Source: Marinobacterium nitratireducens (lineage in GTDB: Bacteria; Pseudomonadota; Gammaproteobacteria; Pseudomonadales; Balneatricaceae). Taken from it: 64,000 bases of DNA. How positions within the stretch are numbered: position 1 is the stretch's first letter; every line of letters starts with the position of its first letter. The position numbers and the translations under genes are program-made. Below, piece after piece: positions 63,924 to 64,000 of this stretch. Location of the stretch: contig NZ_BMLT01000006.1 in the NCBI RefSeq assembly GCF_014645375.1, positions 1 through 64,000 of the forward strand, read 5' to 3'. The notes under the pieces are model-generated. The model saw only the letters and a program-made list of their open reading frames with translations. It was not told the DNA's origin and did no database searches.

Positions 63924-64000
63924 GCCCTGCGGGGCTTTCAGCGCGAACCGGACTCATTGTTGCAGCTTCTCGACAGGCCACCAGCATGCCTTCAAAGCTG

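Noticed and set aside
63706-63987. A 93-codon minus-strand frame at the right edge
   Set aside because: It overlaps the long palindrome, has no ribosome site and no recognisable domain.

Overview
The window looks like a chromosomal segment of a high-GC marine-type gammaproteobacterium of the Pseudomonadales/Oceanospirillales kind. The main reason is gene order. The run gatBAC | mreBCD-maf-rng-yhdP-nitrilase, the rpoN-hpf-ptsN-rapZ-ptsO block next to lptB-lptA-lptC-kdsC-kdsD, and the divergent mlaFEDCB-ibaG-murA-hisG-hisD followed by an AlgW/DegS-type protease is the order known from Pseudomonas and its relatives. There is no prophage, CRISPR array or complete insertion sequence. The novelty lies in the intergenic DNA and in a few odd genes.

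Layout. 1-84: the 3' end of a 5S rRNA gene and its terminator. 309-5071: ampD, then a ferric-iron ABC transporter split into two convergent units (fbpC; fbpA-fbpB), each behind a Fur-like box. 5154-15294: housekeeping genes (rsmE, a solitary phaB-type reductase, a DUF349 coiled-coil protein, ychJ, sbcB, a small exported protein, an M16 metalloprotease). 15466-19341: a tightly overlapping membrane operon (small membrane protein, RCK-gated K+ channel, EamA transporter, Tim44-domain protein). 19399-19919: initiator tRNA gene with promoter and terminator, a decayed second copy of the same locus, a small palindromic insertion and REP-type repeats. 20046-22175: an unrecognised protein that I read as a divergent RelA/SpoT-fold protein, mobA, and a gamma-glutamylcyclotransferase-like protein. 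22225-29765: a sugar-acid regulon, gntK-dctPQM-dgoD-dgoA-dgoK, with a divergent LacI/GntR-type repressor and two matching operators between them. 29776-34519: a PhnA-type protein, a hypoxanthine-DNA glycosylase and gatCAB. 34765-44132: cell shape and envelope genes (mreBCD, maf, rng, yhdP, nitrilase). 44128-44487: a repeat-filled gap. 44511-53598: minus-strand darP, mgtE, nitrogen-PTS, rpoN and LPS transport/Kdo genes. 53943-60731: the Mla lipid transport operon, ibaG, murA, hisG, hisD. 60817-64000: AlgW/DegS protease, Nif3-like protein, zapG, and an unassigned structured edge.

How the genes work together. The right half is mostly envelope construction: cell-shape scaffold (MreBCD), Kdo synthesis (KdsD, KdsC), LPS export (LptCAB), phospholipid transport (MlaFEDCB, YhdP), UDP-GlcNAc diversion to peptidoglycan (MurA), its post-transcriptional control (RapZ), periplasmic stress sensing (AlgW) and wall recycling (AmpD on the left). 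The sugar-acid cluster gives a full route from D-galactonate to pyruvate and glyceraldehyde 3-phosphate, plus gluconate phosphorylation, under one repressor.

Most striking observation. Gene 3' ends in the 29.7-31.3 kb and 60.7-63.1 kb regions carry tandem heptamers of the form GTNAC+NN. In most cases the stop codon of the flanking gene is itself the centre of the first unit. Every GTNAC core holds a stop triplet on one strand (TGA, TAA, or their complements), and the 7-nt period rotates it through all three frames. I know of no described mechanism for this. Other points to check are an ATT start codon for mreC, the RelA/SpoT-like protein, the decayed duplicate of the initiator tRNA locus, and the repeat cluster where tldD/pmbA-type genes often lie in relatives.
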